A stretch of DNA of 64,000 nucleotides from Tomocerus qinae (lineage: Eukaryota; Arthropoda; Collembola; Entomobryomorpha; Tomoceridae): contig CM034549.1 in the NCBI GenBank assembly GCA_020055645.1, forward strand, positions 18,249,930-18,313,929, given 5' to 3'. Shown piece by piece: positions 51,774-64,000 of the stretch. Made by a program: the position numbers and the translations under genes. The notes beneath the pieces were generated by a model. That model was not told where the DNA came from and ran no database searches. It saw nothing but the letters and a program-made list of their open reading frames with translations. How positions within the stretch are numbered: the first letter of the stretch is position 1; each line of letters starts with the position of its first letter.

Positions 51774-53470
51774 ATGGTACTGGGCTGCTCAGTATGCAAC
51801 CAGCCGCTAGTAATTCGCCCCAATCACATCGGCTATCAAGATCCAAGTTCTCTTATGAAAAAGCTTCGAACTCCGAAATTAACAGACATTAATGATAATT
51901 TTGCTAATAAAGGTAACGTTGATCTCACTGATGCTGAAATCGTAGCTACAAGGTAAGCTTGCTTACAAGTTACAACCGAAATATCTATAGATTATATATA
52001 AATAATAATTTAATAATCATGTTTTAATTAATTAAGATGCGGTCATATGTTTCACAAAGAATGTCTCAAAAGTCATCTTCAGGGGTCTCTCACAAAGTAC
52101 AAATATGTTAACGCATTTTTCAGAATTAATGAGCATTTAATACCTCCGATATTAAATCAATTGAATCAAGTTACATTTAGCTATAAAACAATTAAAGAAT
52201 GCCTATGAATTTTTAAATCCATATGAAGATTAAGCTCTAAGTCACCAGGATGTCCAATGTGTCATAAACCTGTAATTCAAAGCCAACTGTGGCCAATTAT
52301 TATAAGAGCCACCCCAGAGGAACTGAAACAGATTGAAAAGATCAAAAGTTTGAAAAACAAAAACACAGAATTGGTCACTGCTATTAAGGAAATCAGAAAT
52401 AATACACTGGAAAAAAACTCTGCTTTGCAAGATGCAAGGAAGAAAATGTTTGACTATCGGTAACCTATTTCCAATAATAAGATAAGTTTTTATTCCGGAG
52501 AAACTGGTTTAATTACGTAATTTGATAGGAATCAATTTATTAATAGTGTAAAACTGCAAGGAATGGATATAGAATCTATTTCTAAAGGTGATTTGGAAAA
52601 ACTAGAAAAACAACAAGCAGATTTGGAAAAGGAGCTTGCAGCTGTAAACGAGCAAAACATGGTTTTGACATCTTTGGTCGAGTCAGTACTTATATTGCAA
52701 TTAGTACAAATCAAGTACGTAAATCACATGTAATAGTAAATGTCAACGTGTATAAAAAATATCTTCCAGAAGGGAATCCGTTTACGGTCAACAAATACGA
52801 TCAGAACAAAATAGTACGGATATTGGAGCCAGAGATCGAAATAGGGATCCTTTAGCATTAATTGTGAAGCAAATGGCATCTTCCAGAGTCCGTAATGAAG
52901 GTTGTAATAAAGTTGTCTAGAAATTATTACTTTTTAACCTTGTTTTCATGTAAATTGGTATTTTTCTCAGGGTTAGTGGAGAAATCAACTAAAAATGTTA
53001 GTGAGGAGACAAATGAAGTGGAAAGACCACCAGTGATCGTGGCAGATGCTTTGGAAAGATGGAGACAAATGAGACATTCATTACTACAGGATAGAAATGA
53101 AAACGAAGATACAGATAAACCATTTGTCCCAGTCCAAGCCAAAACACAGGATTTATCTTTTAATTTCGTCAAGCAGAATATCAAGGATGCCACAAGACTA
53201 TCTTTGAGTATGAAGTCAAAGTCAATCTCGCAAGGCCAGAGACTCCTAGGCAATTCGAGGTCAAGGTGCAAAACTCCATCTGCTCCTATTCCCGGCCGAC
53301 CCCATCATGATTTTAAAATTGCGGTAGGTACATTTTCCAATTTCAAACATTAACAATGTGATTGACTTTTGAACTGAATTCTAAATTGTTGCTGTTGCTT
53401 TTTGTAGACAATAGGACTTGGAAGTGATTACTTGAAACTGGAAAACAAAGTCAGGAACAAATTGAAATAA
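51774..53470 (+). CDS. RING-H2 and coiled-coil protein, probable E3 ubiquitin ligase, seven exons
   Basis: Exons 51774-51952, 52037-52106, 52242-52459, 52529-52714, 52770-52900, 52971-53323 and 53408-53470 use GT-AG introns with agreeing phases, giving 399 residues. The RING is spread over three exons: Cys 5 and 8, then Cys 61, His 63, His 66, Cys 69 (CGHMFHKEC), then Cys 87 and 90 (CPMC). This is the C3H2C3 order. The gap between the second and third metal ligands is about 52 residues, longer than the usual loop. Residues of about 105-190 are a Lys/Glu/Leu-rich coiled coil (EKLEKQQADLEKELAAVNEQ). The C-terminal half is polar and basic and ends GLGSDYLKLENKVRNKLK. RING-H2 domains normally recruit E2 enzymes for ubiquitin transfer. 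The RING-plus-coiled-coil plan resembles TRAIP, but I see no TRAIP tail motifs, so no symbol is given. Exon 2 and 4 donors are the least certain joins. Confidence 0.82.
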
Positions 53471-56400
53471 TCTTGAAGCCTCAAATGCTATTCCTACCCA
53501 GAAAATACCAAACCCATAGAATTTGATACCATTTTATACAATTTACTCAGGACAAAAATGATTTACTATTACTATTTACTTGTATCTATTGAATTCTTAA
53601 ACGTTGTATCAAAATTGAACCAATTTGAACATGTAAATATAAAAATCCCAATTTGAACGATTTACTTATTTCCTACATTAGGAAGATTCATTATTAAGTA
53701 GCGGAGCTGCTTCATAGGAATACCCTTTTCACTACATGCATGTATTTTGGTCATGTAAAAATACTCTGTTTACTTACAAAGGCAACGTAAGTTAACTTCA
53801 TCTGTTATCCATCAATTACAAATAAGAAAATCGGTGAGAAATATTTTTAGCAGCTCTGGTTCCCCTACATACAATTTTAAGGACATGTTTTTATCAGCTA
53901 TAATTTAATAGCAAATCTAAATCCCTTCTCAGTGAAATGTACATATTATAAGCGTGAGGAGGAGAGGCAGACAGTGCATTAGCTTGAACGAAATCATTAG
54001 TTTTCAAAGTAGCATTTTATTTCATAATAAATGTTTGTAGAGGCAATGTTGGCAAATAGCTTCTTGAATGAATGATAAAATCAAGGTATCTGTGTACCCA
54101 CTTGAGATGTGTAGCAATTTGAGTACGCACAAGCGTAACAATTTGTAGATGGGGAAGAGCCTTTATTTAGTGCTGAATTTATTACACCAGACCAGATCGT
54201 AAAATAAATGTCTCGCTCGTGGCACTCATCAGTTTACCAATCCTCTAATCTGCATACATAGCGTACTATGATAGAAAAATTATTGGTGTGCTTGCATTAT
54301 AGTCCTGAGGCTGTGTTTATATTAAATTAAAGCAGCGCAGTTGTTGTTTGTAAATTGAAGAGAGGTAGTGCACAAGCTGAGGTATCCATTTAATTGTGCA
54401 CACAGGTAGTCGTAGTTTAGAGGAGCTTAAGTAACACTGAGTTCATCTATCATCTTCACGTCAAAGGAAGATGAGTTTAGAGATTCGTAGCAATCAGCAC
54501 GGACACGTCATGGCAAAGTCCACACAAATGCTAGTCACCTAATTAGTGCAAGAACCGAGCACAAGTGGGTATGCTTGCTATACGTGCATTATTATTGTTG
54601 TTTTGTCTGACCTGGATTTCACACTTGTTTATCAATGTATTATTAGGTACTGCTGTGCCAATAGTACTACAAGAATACACAATACATTTATGAGTATTCT
54701 TACATATGTTGTCTTACTCTGTGTATAAAAAAAATCTTATTTGAATCTCCTTTTAGTTGGATTCAGTAAACAATTTCAACCAACATCACATTTCAGTACT
54801 ATAAACATTACTATTAATGTAATAGCAATATAAATCCACTACAGAAGAGCAAATACATTTTACAACTAGGATAGCATCTTGAGTCATGACGTGTCCATTG
54901 TGCCAAATGCAATTTTCTGTGCTTTGAAAAGGAGTAAAAGATTTCTTTTTGTATCAAATATTTGCAAAATGCAAATGTGCATTTAATATAGAGCCATATG
55001 GTCTGTAAAAGTGACGTCTTCATTTCGTATTCACAAAGCGAATGTTGACTTTACACTTACAATGACAGAATGCATTACCTTAAGTCTGTCAAGGTTTTAT
55101 TTTCCTTCAATCTCACCACGAATAGAGCAAATTAAAACGAAACGAAGAGCTGCCAAAACCCATTGCGTCGCACGTATAGTAGTCATAAACCTCCGGATGC
55201 TCCTGGCTACATTGTCTAAGATACTGCATATCAAGTTAATCTTACACATTGATGTTCAACATATTTTCCTATGTCTAGGTAGCTATATTTTCCCCAACTT
55301 TTATTCATTACCATGAATTTAGGAAATGAAATTGAGGATGTATAAAATTTTGCATTATGTATATATTCAGTTTATACTCTTATTACATCTTAAGTGTTTA
55401 AACTTATCATCTGTCTCTAGGCTCATAACTAAAACGTTTGAAAATGAAAAGAGATGCTTGAGGGAGAGTTCACGACAGGAAAGTCAATTCTCTAGATAGT
55501 CATAAATGCTAAGTGCATTATGCACCCATCAAGTTATATCAGGCAGTTTTCAAATTACGTTTTCTTTTAATATCTTCACTATGTATACGCATACACTTGC
55601 TAAAATCAGCATAAGAACGTAGTATGTGTATATGCAAATATGAATCCCCCTCTTGTACGCTTAAAATTAATTCTTAGATGTTTCGTAGGAGAATAGTAGG
55701 AGTTTTATCCTTCTAGAGGCTTAACATTGAAAATAAAATTATACAAGGATCAAGGAAATTGTCGAACATGTCATACTAGTGATGCTCTGTACATATAAAC
55801 AGCCCATCGTTATCTACAATGAATTTTACAACTGTGTACTATTTATTGTGTTTTAAGTAACACACGTCTGGGTAATGGTGTGCTTGAAAAGTTCACATCT
55901 ATCGCCATAAACTATGTTGTTATTTATACTGGTGGATGAAAACATTTCTTCAACATATCTAAAGATCAAAGCAGAAGTGAAATTTTAAGATCCGCAATCG
56001 CAACATGAACTGATTAAATTTTCTGTGATTGCTTGATGTGAGGAAAACTGAAAAACTTTCGCTTTATTTGAAATTCTGGTTTTCATTTACTGTTTTAATT
56101 TTCAAGCATTCAGTATCCGTTACAAATTATACCAATTCATCGTTTACAAATAAGATCAGTAGATATTTTGGAATATTAAGGAAGGAAAATTATTTTAATT
56201 TGTTCTGGCAGAGTATTTTTTATGATATGCAGTTTAGGTAGGTCCGGGTGATTTTAACTAGCAAAACGTTTGGTATTTTAAGGATTAACCTACATCAAGC
56301 TGTGCTAATTGCAGCGTTACGTGTTTGAGACAAATAAGTATGCACGCGTGTACGCAATTTATGTATTTTTTAGGTCTTACGCTTTTAATTTCGTCGTAAT

Positions 56401-57232
56401 GTAAAAGTAAAGGATTTTCTCATAGGTTTGGGTGCAGGTGATTCACCACAATTAGACAGAGCATGGAGAGGTAACACATTTGGTTGCAATTAAGGAACAA
56501 TGGGCATTGTTGACACATTGGCTGCTCAATTTCATTGAGAAACATCCTCATCATGACACCTCGACTCGAATTAACTTCCTCCGTGAGCTCATTTTTTAAA
56601 GGATCGCTTTGAAACTGAAACAGTCATTTCTTAACGCACTCTTTTGACAGTCATACAATTGGATCTTTGGGGTTTCTTCTAACACTGTAATTATATATAG
56701 TATTTCTTTCATTGTGTTCCAATAAATAAAATCCAAACTACTTACAGCCGTATCTTACAATGAAAAGCCTGTGATAAGAATGTTGTCGAATGTATTTCAC
56801 AAAACGATACAAAACAAGCGTAGGAAATTAAAGTAGAAGACATCCAACAATTAAAAGATCTTGTTGTAGTTGTCACTGGGTGAAAAGTAAAGTAACCTGC
56901 CCTCTATTCATTACCGAATGATCTGCTCCATATAAAATCACTATCTCGACTCTTTCAATACAATACGCGTTACATATATGTGCCATGTTACATACACAAC
57001 ATGTTTACAGAATAGCTGCCAAATAGACAATTGGGCTTAATTTTTCTGGGTTATTTATACTCTACATCTTTGCTACTACGAAGAAAAAGAGCGACCTAAT
57101 TACGCAGCGCTTTTCTCCATTTAATTTATGAGACTTTGTCCTGTCATTTTTTGTTTCCTTCCTTCTACTCCAACATTAGGTCCAAATTCATGCTATAATC
57201 TACCGTTTTTTCCATCATTAACTGATAGTAAC
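53471..57232. other. Intergenic region without supported genes
   Basis: There are several short ORFs (54546-54728, 55011-55316, 56029-56241), none with splice or family support. A 45-base exon-like segment with acceptor and donor lies at 56426-56470 and is described under findings. Confidence 0.45.
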
Positions 57233-57773
57233 ATTCTGCACAGATTGTTAATCATCCCACTGAAACTCATAAACAAAAATCCTTTAGTCAATTCAAATAG
57301 ACTAAATTACTTTCGACTACAATTTAATTTATTTCAAATTCTCTGCTATTAAAAAGATTATGATGTGATGATATTTTGAAACATCTTTGATAAATATACA
57401 GTATTATAATATATTTTTATGGGCCACATTCAGAAGTCGTAGAAGGAAAGTGCAAACAAAAATGTGAAGATATAATATTAATTACAGGTGAATGGTGTTA
57501 TCGTATTCTGCACAGATTGTTTATCATCCCTATGAAACTCATGTCAATTCAAATAGACTAATTACTTACGACTACAATTTAAGTTTTTTCAAATTCTTTG
57601 CTGTTAAAAAGATTATGATACGATGATATTTTGAAACATCTTTGATAAATACAGTAAACATTATACATTTAAAATAAATAATATTATAATATATTTTTAT
57701 GTGCCACATTCAGAAGTCGTAGAAGGAAAGTGCAAACAAAAATGTGTAGATGTAATATTAATCACAGGTCAAT
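57233..57773. repeat. Diverged tandem duplication, ~272-bp period
   Basis: Two direct copies, about 57233-57500 and 57505-57773. Each runs from ATTCTGCACAGATTGTT through CAATTCAAATAGACTAA, TTTTGAAACATCTTTGATAAAT and CCACATTCAGAAGTCGTAG to the segment ending CACAGGTCAAT or similar. Copies differ by point changes and small indels. The sequence is non-coding. Confidence 0.85.
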
Positions 57774-58857
57774 ATAAAGTGGTAACATAATATGTTCACT
57801 CAGCTTTGGTCTAGGCTTAAAATTGCAAATGGATAATTAATAAATATTAGCGGTTCATGCAATAAATATTTGACTTGGCGTAGGGAGCTTTTCCAGTAGC
57901 AGATTTGTCGCAGACTAAAACTTAAAGGTCCATCATGTAACATAATTAATTTGTTTCGAAATTTTTTTTATTATGAAGTAGCACATTCCAACTCCAACTA
58001 AGGTACATTTACTGAGTCAAAATCAAATGAATTATAATAGATTTCTTTATAATAGAAATGATAGAAATTATAAAATTATGATTGAACAGGTGCACTTGTA
58101 ATAGAGATTTACTAATAGAGATCAAATAATAATAGAATATATTAGTAATGCAGTGGGAATGTGCAAGTTTCATTTATCAAAGTACGGGTTTATATAAAGC
58201 ATAGAAATGCAGAATGTGCCATATGGCAACTGCAAGATTTCAATCTTACTTTGTTAGCTGCTGTTCTATTTACCATAAAGAGCAACAATCTGGCACATAG
58301 TTTATTCGCTGAAGACATTCAACTGTCATTGTCGTGTAAATGTCAGTGGATCTACTTTGTCTTAGTGCAATTATTTACACATAGTTCTTAATTCGTTCAA
58401 CTTGCAACTAAAATGGTTTCATATCATTTATACTCTGAATGATGAATGTATTCACAAATGCAAGGACAGCCTTTACGAAAGAAAATTATAACTATGAGAA
58501 TTAAACCACAAAGCAAAATCATGATAGGAACGTGTATAAATATAACTAAGATGTAACTTGATTTTTAATAGTTGTATGGAAAAGTTTTTAAATTCATACT
58601 ACAGCTGGCCCTTCAAAGTGTAGCATTTGTAAAATTTTGGATCATATTAAATCTATTTTGTCTTGTAGTTGAAATATATTTTTATATAAACATAATATTA
58701 CTTCGTCTACCTCTTCAGTTTAGTTATTGACTGCCATCATTTCTTGGCTAAATACTTTAACTTAAATGGTCTTTCAGACTTTTCCATCCTTGGATGTTTG
58801 TTGAATTAAAATTTAAGACTCTCGAGGAAAACATTTTAAGATATTTATTCAACTAAA
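57774..58857. other. AT-rich non-coding stretch
   Basis: Low-complexity sequence with many AATAGAA-like words around 58,030-58,140. The ORF at 58161-58391 is not supported by any signal. Confidence 0.4.
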
Positions 58858-58899
58858 GGTCAAGCGTTCGACAACTCACCGTTGTCTTCATCAGGACAA
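58858..58899 (-). ncRNA. Hammerhead-like hairpin, possible Penelope-like element end
   Basis: On the minus strand the sequence has CTGATGA, a six-base-pair stem GACAAC/GTTGTC with a GGTGA loop, then GAAC. This is the layout of the hammerhead ribozyme core (CUGAUGA, stem II, GAAA), with GAAC in place of GAAA. Penelope-like retroelements are known to carry hammerhead motifs in their terminal repeats, and this looks like a decayed copy. No reverse transcriptase or GIY-YIG frame is seen nearby, so this would be an isolated fragment. Confidence 0.35.
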
Positions 58900-61319
58900 T
58901 TATTATCTTTAACTTAATTATTCTGAAAAGATAAAATTTTGGGTCTATAATTAATTAGTGACAGCCTTAAATAGTATTAGTTGTGAAGGGTCGTGGATAT
59001 TGATATCACATAAGTGATATAATAATGCAAGTTTTTCTTCGGTCTGTGCAATTGTGCGTTGATGTACATCTTTGTTCAGCTTTCTACTGCAAGTGTAACA
59101 TTGTTCGCTGAAAAAGTACAAGATGGAGTGTCATCCTCCTTAGCAAAGTAAATTCTTACATGATTATCCTATTTGAAGACGTTACACCTACTATGAAAAT
59201 GCACTAAGATATATTTTGTTGATATTGGATTTTGTCTACTTGTCGTAGAATAACGAATTAAGTCTCGCGATTTGGAAATGATGACTATGCAATAAATAAA
59301 CATAATTTTGGGCAAATTATGATTATAATACACTAAACCTGTATTATGTGATAAATAAATAGTAATGTTTTATAGTTATAATATGATTAACATTTCTGAA
59401 AGCAAAATATCAGATTAAGAATTAGTATGCACAAAGCAGAATAGATTACTTTACACCTTTGTCCTTAGAAGTCTTTCTTGTGAACAATACAAGTAGCACA
59501 TCTAATCTGAGGCGTGCTGAATGTCACTTTGAACAGAGAAAGAAAACTGTCTAGAATAAAATGCATCATAAGTCTATTCCGAAGAGATTCATCTCTACAC
59601 AACCTGAAATGAATATGCTAACCCATATATGTTTCCGTAAATAAAAAGAAGATGTACTCTATTACAGATTAGACAAAAGAAATGCACTTTATGGTAATAA
59701 GTTCAATTTCATGAGCTGAAAAATTTGAATAACATTTCTAATCATAAATATCAATCCATATAAATACCCCAACTTCTATATTTATGAAGATTTATTTGGA
59801 ATTTCCATATTTCGAATAGCTATATGTACTAACCAGGCTTAAAAATCGTTACGCCTCTAGTATGTCAACTTGGAAAAACCTGTCTTTAGGTACATTATGC
59901 AAAAATGTGCTGGTGGAGAGTGGAGAAAAGAATCCTGAACACATTACTTAATCAGTATTTTATCGTCGACCTGGATAAATCCATTATCAAGAAATGCCAC
60001 ATTTTAAGAAGTACTTGATGAGATTATTTACAACATTCAAAATTTGAAATCGGCCAATTGGCATCCGATTTCCTAAAACATAATAAGATATTATTACATT
60101 TGTCTACTGAAATTGTCAATACGATTGGGGAAGACTCTATGGATTTTGGTAAGCATTACGGATCGATTCCGACTACAGCAACTCGGCTAATAAATGTACC
60201 GTTTGCTAACAAGTAGGTAAATGAATATCTATATCCACTTATCTCGGTTGAGATATTATTATAACATTGTGTTTACAAAGAACTTCTTTTAGTAAGTATT
60301 CCTCTGCAACAATTTTATTCTTGTCTTAGCCTAGAGACAAAATCATACAATGACCTAGGGGAAATCCCGGACAATATTAGTACATAGTAAATAAAGCAGG
60401 CCATGGACTCGATGAACCATTTTCTTGTTTGGAAATACCATCTATTTATATGGTGGATTTAAAAGATAGGCTTGTGTGAGAAACATATTTTAATCAGTCC
60501 CAAAATTTGAATACAATTGTAAGCTTATCCCAATCTCTCGCCTCAACTAGTTATTAATTTACTTTTGTTACTCATAAAAATTTCCTAAAGCAATTGTTGG
60601 AAGGTCATTAATTTTGTTAAATGTTTACTCAGAAAACCTGCGTGTGGTTTGATAATGTAAATACTAAATTGTATCAAAAGAATTATAGTTCTACGTGAAT
60701 AGCATCCCAATTTTGTTTTATCTATGTATGTTGTGTGTGTAACGTGACGGATTTACCAATGTAATTATTGTCTCCTTATTTCGGGTATTGATATTGAAAT
60801 GTGTAGAGTATTGGGGTGAGGGTAGGAAAAATTGTGTGTTAAAAGCATAGAATATTAATAGTAATTCCATGAAAAGGAAAGCTGTACTAATTACTTCCAG
60901 GTTCAATCCAAATAAATCCAATACATGTCAATGTGTATAACCGTACAATTACCAGATTAGGGTAAACAGAAACCTGTTTGTTGTTTGTGTATAATTTAGG
61001 AAGACAACATAGGAAAAATATTAAGCAATTTTGAAAACCTTGTTATTATTAGCATTATACTACTTCCCTTAACTTATAATTGCTTTTGGTCTAATAAAGC
61101 ACTTAATTTTATGATGTCTAATATGATAGGTCTACTTGAATAGAAGATCGCTTATAGGTAATAGCTTCATGTAAGTATGTGACTTCCCTTTGATGGTCTC
61201 CTACTAATTTGCTTATTGATGGCGATAACGAGTTAGGTGACACAAATTTCCATAATTATACGTTCTACAGTAGTACGTTTTATATAACTATTTCTGTGAT
61301 AACGAGAAATATTTACTAT
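58900..61319. other. Non-coding region upstream of the SLC26 gene
   Basis: AT-rich; no ORF, tRNA or clear repeat that I can support. It may contain decayed transposon sequence and the promoter of the SLC26 gene. Confidence 0.4.
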
Positions 61320-61392
61320 TCTGTGGAGACGTGTCGCATAATTTAACAACTTATCTCAGTTCTCCTTTGGACGTTCATGAACTTTATCTTCG
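61320..61392 (+). other. Probable 5' UTR exon of the SLC26 gene (left edge unknown)
   Basis: A consensus donor, TCTTCG|GTGAGT, at 61392/61393 pairs with the acceptor TATACGTAG ending at 61519, which lies 12 bases before the main ATG. The left boundary is arbitrary. An upstream ATG at 61377 opens an out-of-frame uORF that, after splicing, stops at 61540-61542 and so overlaps the main start at 61532. Confidence 0.4.
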
Positions 61393-61531
61393 GTGAGTAT
61401 ATATTAAAAGTACCATAGCTAATTTACTATTGCGCATTACATACTTGTCCTTTGATTTGTAATCATGTTCACAAATTAAATTTGAATAGTGGAATTAGTA
61501 CTTTTTTTTATATACGTAGACATTTTTCATA

Positions 61532-64000
61532 ATGAAGACTGAAATCCTCCGTTCGTACAGTGCTACGAGTAGCATGAATTCTTTAACGAATTTACATCAA
61601 CGTGGACTCGATAATCCAACTTGTGAAAGTTTCGATACTCTTAGTTCGTTCGCAGAAAATCATAGCAGCCCTTGTCCGTCAAAATCCGCAGGCAATAATG
61701 ATAAGGATAGTGGATGTGGAAATTATTGCGGAGATCTTCTTCGGAGATCCTTTCAGTAAGTTAAAATAACTGATTAATCTCGAATTTTCATCATTTTAAT
61801 ATTGATTTGATGGATAGCAATCACAATCATGATTGAAAATGATAACATTTTCCTTTTTGTACAGGAAAAAGAATATAATTCGAACTTTTCCATTTCTTCG
61901 CTGGCTACCTCAATATACTACTCACAAATTAATCTCAGGTACATGGAAGTATATATTAATTATTAGGTATTAAAATCTAAAGAGGCTTTTCTCGCAAAGT
62001 ATTTTGAAATATCTAGTTAAGGATAGATAATTAGATGCAGTAGTATGACTTAATTTCTACAAGGATTATTATATAATGACTATATTATACATACTAATGA
62101 CAAGTTTCCTTTTAGACTTGATTGCAGGAATAACTTTAGGACTTACACTATTACCTCAAGGTTTGATTTGTTTTGATTGCTTAATTTTATATTCTTTTGA
62201 AGTTTATGTTTCCTATTTCTGACATAATATGTTGGTTGATGTAAATAGGTCTTGCCTATGCTACAGTCGCTGGTTTGCCTCCGATATATGGATTATATAG
62301 TGGGTAAGATTTATTTCGAAGATATTAGCAGATGTATTGCTCTCTTCGTTTCATATTTATGGGAACGTCCTTTTAATCAATAGATTTGTTGGACCATTCG
62401 TGTACATCATTTTTGGATCAACGAAAGTCGTCACTATCGGACCTAATGCAGGTACGTGTAATGGAACTAAATTGTTCATTTACGAATATTATATTTGAAG
62501 ATTCGCTAAAGAAAACAATTTTTACATCCTTTTTCATTTGTCTAGTACAATGTGTCTTAACTTACAAATTCACTAATGGAAAATCTCCGGAATATGCTGT
62601 ATTCCTATGCTTCGTGTGTGCAATTGTTAATTCACTTATGGCTATTTTCAGGCTGGGTATGATTTTATTATAATATATATTATTTCTTTCATAACAAAAA
62701 TTAACAGATATGTTATACGTCTTTTGTTGCAGGCTTCGTTGCAAACTTCATATCAACCCCAGTGATATCAGGATTTACATCTGCAATAGCTCTGACAATT
62801 ATTTCCACACAAGTAAATGGCTTACTAGGACTAAATTTGGCGGACGCAGGTTTTCTGTCTACCTTCATAGGAATGTTTGAACACATTACAGAAATCAAAA
62901 AGTGGGACCTGATTCTTGGAGTGATATGCACTGTTTTGCTTGTTTTTCTTGAAGTAAGAGTATTTTTCAATACTGAAATATGGTAGACGAATATGGTTTG
63001 AAATATTTTGTTAACATTATGCCCATATTCTTTGCTTAGCATTTGCAAACCATTTTCCGAAGCTGCTTGGAAAAATATCCAAAATTAAATCGAGTATTTT
63101 GGATCATATCAACCAGTCGAAATGCGATTATAATAGCTGGATGCACGATCGTTGTAGCCATGTTGAGTCCGGACATTCAGCCATTTTCTGTAGTGGGTAT
63201 GTACGAAAAGAAATATTTACGAATTCTTAAAAATTGGGAGTAAAGATGTATATTGGTTTGATTGATTTTGTAATTCTAGGAGATTTGCCTGCTGGACTCC
63301 CAGAATTCAAGTTTCCACCCATGTCAATTTTTGACCCCAAAACTAACGGAACACATTATTTTAAGGATATAGCAAACGAGTTGTCATCTGCCTTATTTAT
63401 CATGCCAATACTTGGATTAATGAGCCACATTACTATTGCAAAAGGTTTTAAAGTTGCTTCTCAAGCTAATTTGACATAGCATTTATTTTTATATGCATAA
63501 TAATAACATTTAGTTGTATTTTAAGCTTTTGCTGGGTCTACACGTGTTGATGCAAATCAGGAGTCTTTAGCTATCGGGTGACTAATAGTTTTGCATTATA
63601 ATTTTCAAAGAACAAATCTACATTTACCTAATAATATGCTTATGACGATCTTCTTTTTAATTTCAGAATTACCAATGCAATCTCTTGCTTCTTCTCTTCC
63701 ATGCCTGTTGCAGGCAGTTTTTCCAGAACCACAATTAACGCCTTCAGTGGGGCAGAAACTCCTGCGGGTAAAATATTGTTTATGATTTAAAGTTCTTCCA
63801 CTTAATACAAGGATTTAAATACTACATAAAATGTGCGAATTCTCTCCTATTCCAGGTGGGTTGGTGACCGGGGCCATGGTCCTTTTAGCTCTTCAGTATT
63901 TTACTTCGTATTTCTATTTCATCCCTAAAACAAGTTTGGCAGCAGTTGTTTGTGCTTCAGTTTTTCATATGATCGATTTCACATTAATCCGTCCTATGTG
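61532..64000 (+). CDS. SLC26/SulP family anion transporter (SLC26A11-like), truncated by the window end
   Basis: SulP proteins are membrane carriers or exchangers for sulfate and other anions. Coding exons: 61532-61755, 61865-61938, 62116-62160, 62249-62303, 62384-62451, 62546-62656, 62733-62953, 63040-63196, 63280-63444, 63526-63577, 63667-63767, and 63856 to beyond 64000. All phases agree and 472 residues are visible. A 75-residue Ser/Asn-rich cytoplasmic N terminus precedes the conserved core. The SulP signature PQGLAYATVAGLPPIYGLYS is unmistakable, followed by FGSTKVVTIGPNA, the RLGF..NFISTPVISGFTSA segment and the GSFSRTTINAFSGAETPAG motif. The arrangement is closest to SLC26A11 (sodium-independent sulfate transporter) as I remember it. 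The remaining membrane helices and the C-terminal STAS domain lie outside the window. Introns are mostly 75-90 bases. Confidence 0.93.

Noticed and set aside
51774..53470. Naming the RING gene TRAIP/nopo
   Set aside because: The RING plus coiled-coil plan is similar, but the RING loop length and the C terminus do not match what I know of TRAIP.
55011..55316. A 101-codon + strand ORF
   Set aside because: The composition looks random, with no acceptor, domain or poly(A) signal.
58858..61000. A complete Penelope-like element upstream of the hammerhead-like motif
   Set aside because: No reverse transcriptase or GIY-YIG frame could be found in the adjoining 2 kb on the minus strand.

Overview
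The window looks like nuclear DNA of an insect or another arthropod. It is AT-rich, genes are split by GT-AG introns (many only 75-90 bases), and the recognisable proteins are animal ones. I cannot name the order or species. There are no rRNA genes, CRISPR arrays or operons, and I found no tRNA gene by eye.

Layout: (1) 1-5.4 kb has no gene I can support. (2) 5.4-10.0 kb (+) is a two-exon gene for a secreted, Asn/His-rich protein with three RGD tripeptides. (3) 11.6-17.5 kb (-) is a complete Sec24C/D-type COPII coat gene in 11 coding exons, with an N-terminal half inflated by tandem 58-residue Pro/Gln/Gly/Met-rich repeats. (4) 19.4-20.5 kb (+) is a small gene for an unrecognised basic-tailed protein. 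(5) 21.1-29.8 kb (-) is a four-exon gene for a single-pass membrane protein with a giant Thr/Ser/Pro/Glu-rich low-complexity region. (6) 29.8-39.8 kb is mostly empty, with one tentative two-exon small membrane protein gene (30.9-34.7 kb, +). (7) 39.8-47.8 kb is a complete LTR retrotransposon lying on the minus strand: two 456-bp LTRs that I read as identical, a 4-bp target duplication, a primer-binding site, a polypurine tract, and one Gag-like ORF with no recognisable pol. (8) 47.8-51.8 kb is empty. (9) 51.8-53.5 kb (+) is a seven-exon RING-H2/coiled-coil protein gene. (10) 53.5-61.4 kb holds repeats, including a diverged 272-bp tandem duplication and a hammerhead-like hairpin that may be a Penelope-like element remnant. 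(11) 61.4 kb to the right edge (+) is the 5' two thirds of an SLC26/SulP anion transporter gene in at least 12 coding exons, cut by the window end.

The host genes are not functionally linked to each other in any way I can see. Sec24 serves ER export, the SLC26 protein moves anions across membranes, the RING protein is a probable ubiquitin ligase, and the other proteins are of unknown role. The most unusual item is the young, apparently non-autonomous, Gag-only LTR element, whose primer-binding site sits at the end of a short tandem repeat array.
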